From positions 124,001-188,000 of the forward strand of contig CM063254.1 in the NCBI GenBank assembly GCA_032158295.1: a stretch of 64,000 bases of DNA, given 5' to 3'. The notes beneath the pieces were generated by a model, which saw nothing but the letters and a program-made list of their open reading frames with translations, ran no database searches and had not been told where the DNA came from. This DNA is from Pycnopodia helianthoides. Its lineage: Eukaryota > Echinodermata > Asteroidea > Forcipulatida > Asteriidae. Positions 19,226-32,400 of the stretch are shown here, one piece after another. A program made the position numbers and the translations under genes. Positions within the stretch are counted from its first letter, which is position 1, and every line of letters starts with the position of its first letter.

Positions 19226-20426
19226 TTACAATTTTTCAAGGTAAGTTGACGGCGCCCAACCCTCTACATCATCAATGCGAACCAACCACCAACCACTATC
19301 ATGTTCCTCTATCACCTCAACGTTAACACCTTCCTCAAAACTCAAACCATCCTCATCCGAATTAGCATATGCACCTGTTGTTATATAGCCCCCAGCCTTG
19401 CCCAACTGTGATTGGCTATCCTGGGTTTTCATGGATTCTAATTGGTTCTTCAACTGAGTAACCTTCACGGGTACTTTCTTGCCATTGCCATTAACTGGTT
19501 TCAAATTTGCCTGAGCTCTGAGGAATTCAGAAGAGTCTCCCCCGTTTTGTGGTGTGGAGGTAGTTCTTTTACTTGGTAGGGGTTTTACCGGGACAATAGG
19601 CAGTGGTCTACCATGATTTGATATAGGCCTGAAGGCACTGCGGTTACCAGTACTCTGCGGGATGGGAACTGGCCTGTGTATATTAGGTGAACTTTGACCT
19701 TGCATCGGTGTCGCATCACTGGTTTTTCTGGCACTGAGGGGAGGAGGGCGTGGTGGCTTAGACTCCCCTGTCTCTTCATCAAGTGATTGCATGGAGAATC
19801 TCATCGGTGTGGCTTCTGCCTCTGGTTCATCTCTAGTCTCAATGTAAGTGGATGGTGCCCAGCCCTCTTCTTCACCTATCTTCACTAACCACCAACCACT
19901 GTCAGACTCTTGTACCACCTGTTTCATATTTTAAAAATAATAAAACCTTCAGAACATCCTTGAAACATTGTCTCATAAAATACAATCTGGAAATAAACCA
20001 CCTGCCTTTAAATTTGTTTTTCTTCTTCTAAAACTACAGGCAACGAAATATCACAAGTGAGCATAATATTCTGTCAGGTTCATTACAAAGAAAATATAAT
20101 AATAACCATACTGAAATGTGGGAGGGGCCCCAGAGTCGATTAGAGTTAAAGTAATGAAAAAAAGTAAAATCCAACTAACAGATATCAAACAAGCACGAGT
20201 GGAATACAGAAAAATATAGTGCTTCGTGAAAGAGCAAGTTGATCCACTGATAGCACTCCTTTCTGGTTGTAACTGTTGCTTTTTTACATACCTGAACTTT
20301 CTCGCCACTCTGAAAGGTGATACTATCTCCAGCACTGCTTGCAAAGTCTGCAACCGTGTAGTACGCTTGAACCTTCTTCTTAGGGGGTGGGCGTTTACCT
20401 TTTGTTGCACCCTTCCTCACTGTCCC
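19226..20426 (-). CDS. SH3PXD2: SH3-3, proline-rich linker and SH3-4 exons
   Basis: Exon 20292-20426 begins SH3-3 ([20 protein letters not shown]). The last exon finishes it ([20 protein letters not shown]), then encodes about 145 residues of Pro/Ser/Lys-rich linker with PxxP motifs ([26 protein letters not shown]). It closes with SH3-4 (19229-19393; [39 protein letters not shown]), ending YLEKL then stop. SH3-3 and SH3-4 share the long WWLVxI..xEGWAPSTY stretch. A C-terminal SH3 directly before the stop is typical of Tks proteins. Confidence 0.93.
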
Positions 20427-23400
20427 CTAGGTACAACAAAAGCAGGATGAACACTTTTATGAATCGATAGCATCTTATTGTGCACCTTCGAAGTTCATCA
20501 AACTGACCTTCAAGCTCAAAATAAACCAGACTTTAAAAGACATGCACAACACCAGCCATACTGTAGCTGACAGTCAAATATCATTCATTACTTAATAACT
20601 AATAGACACAATCGGCGACTGGAGTCACGTGACTCGTAGTTGGTATACAATGTAAACATGCCAAGCAAGCGACAAACAGTGTGCATAAAAAATGTGTCAA
20701 GTGACTACGGTTGCGGATTGTGTCTATTAACTTTTCAAATCAGATATTTTCATTTTTTTGTCAATTTCATCCTCATATCAACGCAAACAAACTGGGAAAA
20801 TTTCAGTTGTCTGAGAATCTTCGTTCAGCCTGCTCAGAGTCTGTAAAAACAATGCCTTTGTATACAAATCCCTTGGGTTCTACGTACTGTAAACCAGTTA
20901 CCCTCCTGAGATAAATGCAATTTTAAAAAATCATTAAATTTTTTTAGTTTTTTGGATGACTAATATCTGCAGACCGTCAGAAGAGGAAACAACTTCAAGA
21001 AGATGTCAAAAACATGTTTTTAATTATAGCACAAACAGACTGTTTCCTTGACTGTCAACAACACCCTGCATATGATTCGTGTAATTTGATTTTATTATCC
21101 ATGCAGGTTTTAAGTTAAAATAATTGGCAATCAAATGTTCACAGATACTAGTTTTTTTTCCACATAGTTGGCGTTCTCTACTCAGCGTATAAATAAATGG
21201 GTAAGTTGTAGGCTAGAAATAATGTTTATTAAATAAAATTCAATGATTTAAGTCTGTAAATGAGGAGTGGTTTTACTTTAAAGACTGCATGTGTAATAAA
21301 TGCCATGCTCCATGTTCTTGTATCTGTGCATTTTTTCTTCTAGGTTTTTTTTTTTTTTTTACAGTGTTAACTTTTCCTGCAATATAAGGGAAATTTCTAT
21401 GAACAAACCATTGTGAAGGAATGAATGTAAATGGATGTTCTGGTGGCTGAGTCATTAAGGTTTGGATTCGAATACCAGTCATGACACTTGTTTCCTTGAG
21501 AGAGACACTTAACTATAACTGCTTCTCATCACTGAGTGATGGATTTGAGTGCCGAGTGAAGCATCAACAAACTTGACAAGCAGGCTGTAAAGTCTACACA
21601 CACACTGATAAAATGCATTGACCCCTTGCATTGTCTGCCATCATTGAGGCCAAACAACGCAAACGTGCACTTGTCTACAAGCCACACACAACTCTCAACC
21701 AATAATAGGCCTTCCTTTGACTTCAGTGCAGGCACTGTTTGAGTCTTTTACAAATGTGCACTGGGTCTATAGACCCATTTCATAATTCGCAGCGCTCTAA
21801 GCACCTGACCGTCTGCCATTTTGGGAGTCAAAAATGTAAGCAAATGAATTAACTCTCAAAATGGAGGACATGGTAGCCGCATACAAATTGTGCAGAGCTG
21901 CGTTCTGGGTCAAGCAAGGGGTCTATAGACAATGCAAGTCTTCCTTTACATTAAAAACTCACATGTGAGTTTGTGATGCGAAGGAAAAAAAACAGTGAAC
22001 TATAATTAAAATGTCAAAATATGTGAAAAGGCACAAGATGCACAGTCTACACAAGAGATTAGAGTGACCATAATGGTATGAATTGTTTGTCCATGGGATG
22101 TTGATGAACACCATCGTGAAATGGGCCCAATTGTATAAAGCTGTTTACTGGTAAGCAAGTTGTTATGCTTACTATGCAGAAAAATGTAAGTAAGCAAAAC
22201 TGTTGGGAAGATTTGACAGCGCGTGTGCAATCAAAATGGATTTACATTGTTGCGTCAATCATCAAGCTAGCGTGCCTTCTGCTTTGCTTACGGTTAGCAC
22301 ACGTAGTGTTTATGAAATAGAAATTCTGTTAATGGCCGCTCTGTAAGATGTCTGCTTACAGTTCTTATGAAATTGGGCCCTGCACTTTTACTCAAGGTTG
22401 GTGTAGAAGACAATGACATCAATGGGATATTCATCAATCTGACTTGTGATCATTGAAATGCTGCTAAGAGATTCCAAACAATGTTCCACCACTGACATAA
22501 AACAACACACAGCACACAGCACATTATGACCAAAGAATGGTGACCTACAAACCTCATTATTTGAACGTTTTACCGGCTGCATTGTAGGCAAAAAATAAAA
22601 ATTACAGAACAAGTATTGTACATTTCAATTAATAATTGATATATAGAATGTCAGTCTGCCTTTATATAGACCATAACCCCTGATATCACATGTTTACAAA
22701 AGAGCCATAGAGCCTAAACTTCCTGCAGGCACCGTATTAGTACACAGCCCAATGGAAGAACACATACATAAAATCTTATAATTGATGGAGATTGCACCAT
22801 CTGAATTTTATCAACTTTTGATATGAAGAAAGGGGGCACATCTCAACAATTATTCAGCTGTTATTTCTTTAAACTCTAGAACTAATGCGGAAATTATGAC
22901 ACAAACATTTTAATTTCACATGTGATAAGTGAAGTATTTTGCCTACCAGATAGGCCATGAAATATACAACTAGGTCACTCATCTGTGAAAAAAATGACAA
23001 GGTCTTTAACTTTAGAGCTCTTGAAAATGGAACAATAATTTTAAAAGCAGCGTGACTAAAAAAGAAGGCAATGTCTCACAAATGACTGGATTCATGTAAC
23101 TGGTTTATGACCTTAGAGTTTTTGAAAATGTTAAAACAAGATTTTTTCAAGAGGGGCTCTGAGGTTAAATTCGGTTGTTGGTGATGCACTCCTTTTTCAA
23201 TAGCTAGAATCTTTTCTTTTTTGAACCTAAAATTATACTTAAAAAGATGATGAAGTAACTTACCCTGACCGTACATCGTCTCGGCGGTGTTGGTTTAGCT
23301 TCAGTTCCAACAGCTGAGACAAGAAAACAGAGTTTATATTTATACTTTTGTATTCAATTTAATTTCTTGGACCAAGGTACAGAAAAAACAACAAAAACTA

Positions 23401-26400
23401 GGTTTGATTTAATATTAACCTTGTCTATCAACACAGATATGGAAATGAACAGTGGCGCGTAACCTGACATTTTTATTCTTACTGTCTTTTTTTTCGAGGG
23501 GCTATTCATTGTATCAAACCATTCATTTGTGCATTTTTTCTATCGTTTTTTGAGGGCCGGTGGGGGAGGAGGGGCTCTCCCTCCTGGACCCCCCCCCCAT
23601 GTTTACCGCACTGGAAATTAACTTCACTGCATCCAACCAAATCCCACATCACTCTGATAAACAAGATCCATTTGATTCTTATTAACATGTCTGCCAGGCT
23701 TTTTTTCTTATGTGTTTCACAAGAATACCAGAGCTGCCAACAATTGCATCTTGCAATCAGAGAGGTTTAACACAACAATCAGGGAGATTTTAGAATCACT
23801 TTCAACATAATAGGGAAAAAGTTTCCATAATCAGGGAGATTTTCATACTTGTTCATCAGAACGTGGAAGGATTGGTTAATTTTTAAGGAACTTTCTGCAG
23901 AATCAGGGAGAGTTGTCAGCTCTGGAATAACTCAAGGGAGGGGAGGAACCAGACAAATGTCTAGGCTTACATTTTAGTCCCACCTCTGCAGCTTTGCGTT
24001 TATTGATGATATCCGAGACATTCATGACGTTACCGATGCGTTGAGTTGGTGCATTGGCTGTTATATCAGATGGTCCATTGTATGGCTGGAGGAATGCAGC
24101 TGGTACCCAGCCAACTTTACCTTGGTAACTGTGTATTTACAACATTCAGGTCAAATACATTACAACACTGCTGTTATAGTTGGTCCCCAGTAAGGGAGGG
24201 GAGCACATTGATTCATCTCAAGGCAATAAGCCATTTGCGAGTTAGATTTGAATAAAGTCTTGTACAATGACTTGCCTAAGTCAGCGCTTACATTTGAATT
24301 TCCACCGTCTCTTACGTAACTACGCACAGCTTGCCCTGAATCATGTGATGTTGCAACTGTCTCTATAGTCTGAGGAATTCAAATTTAAGTGGTAACTTGT
24401 GATCAAGTACGTCATTGTACCAGACAATATTCAAATCTAACATGCATATGGCTTATTGATCTTAAATTCTAAGCAAAATATAAAGTCACAATACAAATCA
24501 CTAAGGTAGTTTATGAACAACTCATATTAACACTTTGTGAAACTCCCACTAGCCAAAAAATCTTTGAATTCTGAACACTGAGTTTCATCAGATGTTATCG
24601 GTAGTGTGATTATAAAATAAACACTGCACCCTGGCACCTTCACTTCCCAAGGCCATCGTGACCATGAGCTCGGTTTAAATGTCCTATCAATTACCTTGGT
24701 AATCTGTACAGAGATCTGATAGAATTTTGCAAATAATTTTTGTCAGTAGACTTGCAGGCAGTGGTGCAATAAGACCCCGTTTACACTAGATCCAGAAAGG
24801 TGGATCAGACCCGAATCTGATCGGCAATATGGATTAACAGCTTGTGTAAACGCGGTGATTTCCGAAGGCCAGTGACCATGAGCTAGGTTAAATGTCCTAT
24901 CAATTACATTGGTAATCTGTACAGAGGTATACAGTGGCTGATAGAATTTTGCAAATAATTTTTGTCAGTAAACTAGCAGGCAGTGGCAATATGGATTAAC
25001 AGCTTGTGTAAACGCGGTGATTTCCGAAGGCCAGTGACCATGAGCTAGGTTAAATGTCCTATCAATTACATTGGTAATCTGTACAGAGGTATACAGTGGC
25101 TGATAGAATTTTGCAAATATTTTTTGTCAGTAAACTAGCAGGCAGTGGCACAATAAACCACCCATTCATCGATCACACCTCATGCTTACAATTTAATAAG
25201 AGAGATTGTGTCGAAAACTGCTCCATCCCTAACCAGTGAGTACTGACCTGAGTTTGTCATAAGCAAACTCCGGTTCACTCCTAATGGGTGCTTTATGTAA
25301 TAAAGATAAATCTTAAGTAATAAACCACAAGGAAAACTGACTGGATAACAAAGAAAATTTTTAACAAACGACCTCTGGATTAACGTGCCAGCGCTCTACC
25401 ATCTGAGCTATCTAGCCCTATGTTGGCAGTTTCCCTATTTTTTCAGTATCTTTGTTTGTGGTTGCCATTCAGAAGTCATACAACCATTAACTGCCGTGTA
25501 GCCAGGGATCACACCCAAGTTTCGATACAACCTGGGAAGTGGCACCCCTGAACAAAGGTACTGACAAAATAGGGAGACCGCCAACAAAGGGTTAGATAGC
25601 TCATTTGGCAGAGCGCCGGCACGTTAATCCGGAGGTTGTTGGTTCAAATCCCGCTGTAGTAAATTTGTCTTTGTTCAACCCCAAACTATTGAAGATAACT
25701 CATAACAACTGACATGTATACATGTATGATTTTTTTTTTAAAGACACAGGCACAGAAGGACTGGCTGAGTCACTGTAAACATAGAGTGCCTCAATCAAAT
25801 TTTCTTGAAAGGGAAACACTTGTATTAATCCCGGTGAGAATTATAAGAATGTGTTTTTGTCGTTGTGACTGGTGAACAGCTGATTTTTGCTCAGATAAGA
25901 AATTCACCAAGACACATTTTCTGCATCATACCTAACTTTCCACCAACCGTCAAGGCTCTTCTGAACCACATTCAAGACAGCTCCCGTCTCAAAGCTGACT
26001 TCATCTGCTTGTTCCCCCTTGTAGGAGTTGTTAGTGATGTAATGCTCATCTAGAGATCAAGATAAATAAGGTTATCCTCAGTGGTGAAACTGAGATCGTT
26101 CAGACACAGTACTGAAGTCAGTCTTAAGGCAGTTTTAACTCATTTGGGTTTAACTTTGTGTGTCTGAACGCTCTTAAAACTTAACAGAATCGGGTTGAAC
26201 CCGAATGAGTTAAATTGGTCAGCGAGGGGGGTTTAACGCTAACCCACTATAAAGTTAACCGCATCCCGTTTAAGTCCTCACCAGTGACTGGTGACCCAGG
26301 ACGTGTTGCATAACACGCCATAAATTGTCAAATGTGCGCGTCTATGTACATGCTTGTTTATGTAAATGTGGGGCTTATGTTAATGTAGCGGATGTTGTTG

Positions 26401-29400
26401 TGATGGGTCTTATAACCACAGATAAACTGTATCGGGTTTAACTTTGAGCTGTCTGAACGCAAGGTAGTTTTATTTTTATGACGACCCCCCGCTACTCGTA
26501 AATTTAAACTGGTTTGGGTCTAACTTTAGTCACTGTCTGAACATGGCCACTGTGAACTTAGGCTACAAGGACATTCTGGAAGACAAACAACTTCCTTCAG
26601 TTTCAGCTTCAACTTTTAATCGACCCTCATATGTAGTTATTAATGTTATTACCTTTTTCACAACTTCGTATACAAAACATACATCAAGATGATATGTACA
26701 TCAGAAAGATGTTTTCAAATGGTATACAAATAAATTTGACAAGGCTAACACTAAAAACGAAAAGAACAAACAAAAACGCTTGAAATCAGAAGAAAACAAG
26801 ACAAACAGACAAATCATTAACAGATTAACAAAACAACAACAAACAAACAACCAGGAAATGAAACAAAATTAGGTGTGCCAGTCTAACCTACATGTAGGTA
26901 AGAGTCACAAAGTAAACCAAACTGAAGAGAACATAAACAAAACAAGAAGAACATACAAATAGACACCCCAACACACAAACAAAGTCAGACAACACCCAAA
27001 TTGAAAAAACATACCGCACCTTTTACAAATTTTCAGGTAAATAAAAAAGAGTCCTTGACAGTAGACCACTTTTTGTTAATTATTCATCACAGGAAAAAGA
27101 ACACTGGCCAATGAAATCAGTGTATTAGCTCATGAATATGCACTTGACTTACCACTTCCCTCCATGGATTCCTCTTCATCATCAGTTCCATCCCCCTTGG
27201 ACAGAAATGTCCCTGGTGCCCATCCTTGATTGTCATTAGAATTAATGAACCACCAACCTGCGCAGCAGAACCAGTGAAGAATGACAATACATTTTCACAC
27301 ATATTCCATATTCACACTAATATACAAGGAAATCAAAACCAGTTGAAGTCTACAACTAATGGTTTTGAAAATATGTTACATTCAAAGAATCATTGTGTCT
27401 TAAAGGGTGTGCATTAAACATTGGTAAGATTGAAAATAGAAATGCTTGCAAATTTACACGTGGTATAAGATGGTCATGTTGGAAAACTTCCCTTGAAATA
27501 TTTTTGCCTGAAATGTTTAAAGTTTTTGAGAAATTAGTGAAACAATTAGTTCTGATCTCGCGAGACCAAAACTTGATGTTTACTATTTTCTGTGACCAAT
27601 GCCAAAATTTTCACAGGGTTGTTATTTCATGTACAAAAGAAATGTTTGGTCATAAAAAGTGCAAAAACTGGTCACTGACAATTACCAATGTTCTCCATGT
27701 GGTTTGAAACCAATTCTCTGTATTTTTACATAGCAAATAATTTCGATTATGATTCTAAGAACTCTTTTATCTGGGTTTTGAGGCATTGCATGGTGAGGTA
27801 TCAATATATATTCGGTTTGCGGTAACACCATGTGTAAAAATATCCACTTGCTGTGTAGATTTGTTCTTTAGAGAACTTGTCTTGCTATTCTACTACTGCA
27901 GAGTAGATTTTCGGAATTCAGGAGACTTCTCAGTTCTGAAAGAACTGTCCTGTCTCAAGACACATGAAATGATGTCAAATCACAATTACACTTCACAGAT
28001 GACTTTCCCATTTGGTCAGAGTCCACAAGAGAACAGAAAAATGTGCTTCCATTATAGTAAATTCATTGGTAAAAAGCTGCCATGTATAAAAGTCTTTGAA
28101 GCTAAGGAACTCTCTCTAGCAATGTTAAGTGGAGCCAAACAGATCCTACCAACCATTGTCATTCTTCTCAAAGACTTCTACGCTGTCTCCGGCGTGCAGG
28201 TTCACCTCATTCTTCTGCTGCTTCTTGTAATCTGCGATGACGACATACTGCTCTGGTTGGATGGGTTCCGAGATCGAATCAATCTCTGTGTTACAAGAAA
28301 AAAGTATTTAACTTGTTTTTCTTTCAATGGTGTAACAAGTTATTTCTGAAGTATGTCCAAGAATCCACTAGTTGGAACTGAACCCAAGGCCTTTGATATT
28401 AAGAGTTACATCACTCAACCACACAAGTGTTGTGCGACAAGAGAACTGCTTTGATTCCATTAGGGTTGTGGGTTCGATTCTTCCCAACCAAGTAGCACAG
28501 TATGTAAAATGTTGCGTGTCATGGCCAAGCGCACTGGACACAAGCTCTGGTGTTTCTCATCAGCAGAGTGTGGGTTCGAGTTCCGGTCTTGATACTTGTG
28601 TTCTTAAGCACGTAGAAGAACCCAGTTACACTTATTACTATCAAGAGAAGAGGTTCGCCCTGGTGTTTCTGGCAGTGGCTGCTGAATGCGCAACAGCACT
28701 GTGTACACTCTTAAAGGGTGCTACAAATAAAGGGATCTAATAATTTAAAAACTTTTAAAAACCTGTCTTAAAAAAATAACAATAACAATAGATTAAGCAC
28801 AATATAATTTTTTTATTGTTATTAAAACTATTATGTAAATTTTGTTTACACAGAATTTGAAAGCAATGACTAAATACTTGTTTATAGCTATGAATGATAA
28901 CTGGCATACTTAATGAATTAATTAATTTCACCAACGCAACAATATCATCCTCTGAAGATACTTTTCAACAAATTTTCAAATAACATCCACAAAAAACCTG
29001 AATATTTGAGACCTTAAAAGAAAAACAGACGTTGTTACCAGACAGCAAATTCCACTCACCAGTTCCAAATTTCTTCTGAGAACTGCAAAAGAATAAGAAA
29101 GACAGGAAAAGAAGTAGTTATCATTATGTATAAACCTTATATCATAGGGAATGGTCATTGGTCCAGTAATTCAATATGGCTACCTCAAAACTGCTAACTT
29201 AACAACCCTTACTCCCTAAGCCCACTTGCCTTCAGGACCCAATTGCATAGAGCTGCTTAAGCAGATAATATTGCTTAACAATTTTTAAAGCAGAAATCAG
29301 CAGGATACCAGTCACAAATTGTACATGTGACATGGTAGTTTTGCCGATAACCTAATTATTCTGGTAAGCATAATTTTGTTGTGCTTAGCTACTTTTTGTG

Positions 29401-32400
29401 CTTAAGAAGCTCTATGAAATTGGGCCCAGGTGACCTCAATCCTCCACTATTGTCATCTTCATGTCTCTTCACACCAACGTGTTCAGACTTGGATAAGACA
29501 CCTGGCCCAGTGATAAGCAAATAAATGCGTAAATTGTACATCGTTTATGGGACCTAATACTATTGGTTGGCAAAATGAGGGAACAAGGTTATTTTTTGTA
29601 CAGGGCTGATGGTGCCATGACATACACGCAGGTGTGCATACCTGCCTAATGCAGAACTCTATGCCGTTTGCCAACCAATAGAGTCTGTACGCAAACCTGA
29701 ATATAATCAGCATGTTTCATGAGGAAGGCTAAAATTTGTGCCTTGACTCCTCAATCCTCTGCAATCAGACAACATGATGAAGTGGATTTGAGGATTTGGG
29801 AGGGTAAAGCCTTTCATACTTCATGTGAAAGCTAATGCCATATGTGATGCAAACAATCAGGTACGCACTGCTTGAAGTATAAAGAAAGGAATGAACCATG
29901 CAGGCTAAAGGGTTTTGAGGTTAGTCAACTTGGTTTAAACACTTTATAATGGATAATAGTTACAGTAAACTAATCTGATTTTATAACTAGGTGGATTGCA
30001 AACCAAAAGTTTACATTTACATTACAAATTCAACATAATTAAATAGCTTAAATTGGATTGTTTGTAAATCAAATTTTCTTCAATCCAATTGCCAAGCTCT
30101 AATGGGTAAAGACTTGTTAAAACATCCACTCTACAATACAAAGGGCCACAAATTCAATTGAGGACTGGGTTGGCTTTAAGTTTTAAAACTTGGTTATGGA
30201 TGGTTTCTTTATACTTGAAGCAATTTGACTGACCTGTCTGTGGGTGGGTTGATGTCGTCTGAAGTTGGCGCCATAAATTGTGTTACTTCATCACATTCTG
30301 AAATCTTAGGAGGGAGTCTCACCAACAGCTAGAGGTCAAACATATTGACAATTCAAATTAGTGATTAAAATTAAACTGTAGGTTTTCCTTACCATGAGCA
30401 CGTTAGACCAACTTTAGGAATTGCTGCAATTAACTATCACACTCAATGTTCATACAATCAAGGACGGACACATGGAGCATCATGGCCAAACAATCTAGTG
30501 CACTATGTTCGAGGTCTGTCTTTTACAGTGGGTGGGTTTGAATCCCGGCCTGGCTGGTCCTTAGGCAAGGTACTTTACCATAAATTGTTTAGTCCTTGGA
30601 TGGGATTTAAAGCCGTAGGACCAATGTAATAGGATAGGGTAGTGTGGGTTAAAGAACAAAGCACACTTATTGTGGAACAGCTAGTAGGGGTTTACCTCCG
30701 TGTGTTGCTGCTTCCTTGCAAGCACCCTGGTTTCCTCAGCTTCCGAGTTACTGTGATTAATATCGCTTTTGAGCAATGGCGGAGCCAGACATTTTTATTT
30801 GGGGGGGGGATAGGTTCACAATTTTTTTATATATTTTTTGAGGGGGGGGGGACTTTTTGAATGTTTCAAGCCATTCATTTATGCATTTTTTGATGTCATT
30901 TTTTGATGTCATTTAAGGGAGGGGCAAGAGGGGGCAAGGGTTCTGAGCAAGGAGAGGCCACTGTTTCAGTACTAAAAACTGATTGTAATAATTTAATCAT
31001 AATAATAAATAATTTATAGTCATGAGATGATCAAAGGTCACTCATTTTATTTTGTCAGTGAAAGTTGAACTTCATAGCACCTTTAATATTTAGGAAAAAT
31101 ATGCAGACACTTTGCAAGATGAGAAACTAAATATAAAACTATAAAATGCATCCATACTTTCAAGGAACAAAAAAAAAACTGCTATTTGTAGCGATGATTT
31201 CCAACTCCAAGTGAACTAATAGAAACTGAAACATATTACATACTTTGCAGTACTCGTTGAGTTGTTTCAACCGCTTGTTTGCAACTTCTCTTGTGTGACT
31301 CCGCCCGAACAACTTTTTACCTGCCACAACAAAGTAAAAGTAAAGATACAACTTATTTGCATCTTGTGTACATGTACATTCATTGTTTCCTGCTTACATG
31401 TAAAACCCTGCAAGCTTAATGATATATCAAATACACTGCTGACAGTCAAATGGAAAATGCACTGTTTGCACTAATCAAAAACATAGTCTTCTTTTTGAAG
31501 TAATTTTCTCTTCGAAGGGTCTACAGATATCCATCATTTAAAAAAATGTATTTTACAAAACATTTTGAATAACTTACATTTAGTCTTGGGAGGCTAGCTG
31601 GGTTTTTTGACAGTATGTATATGCCCCAGGGATTTGTAACCAAAGGTGTTGGGGCGAAGCATTTCAAACATCTGAACAAGCTAAATGTAGTTTCTCTGAC
31701 AAGTGAAATTTGTCCTGTTTGTTTGCATTGATATGAGGGTAGACTATAGACCATGTAACCTTTGTTTCCTAAAAGAGTGATATTGCACATTCCAGGGCCT
31801 TTCTGGCTGGCACGATACTACACTAGTCAAATGGTTTACACTTTGTGTCATAGTTTCCACATAAATGCAAGAGTTATACAAATAACAACTGGACAAGTTT
31901 TGAGATGTGCCCCCATTCCTCATATATAAATGTGATAAAAATCAGACAGTGCAATCTGCATAAAATAAAAGACTTTATGTTTTCTTCCAATAAGCTGTGT
32001 ACAAATCGTGCCTTCAGGCATGTCAGGAAGTCCAGGCATGTCAGGAAGTCCAGGCTCAGTGGCTCTTGTATAAACATGTGCTGTCACATGTTACATGGTA
32101 TGGGGAAAATGGAAATATTTGATTACAAAATTGATTTGTTAATAGCTGATTAGTGATTTTGAGGGTTCAGCTACAGTAGAGGCGTCAACCTGCAGGGTTA
32201 AAAGTAATTGCGTTGGGGTGGAACAAAGAAAAATTTACTAAAGCGGAATTTGAACCGACGACCCCTGGATTATCAAGCAGGCTCTACAAACTGAGCTATC
32301 TAGCCCTATGTTGGCGGTCTCCCTATTTTGTCAGTATCTTTGTTCGGGGGTTTGAAATTAACCCAGTCAGTTTTCCTTCTGTTTTATTTCTTGACATTAT

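Noticed and set aside
27786..28349. 187-codon plus-strand frame
   Set aside because: It is antisense to the SH3-1 exon 28154-28285 and otherwise overlaps a MITE relic; no family resemblance.
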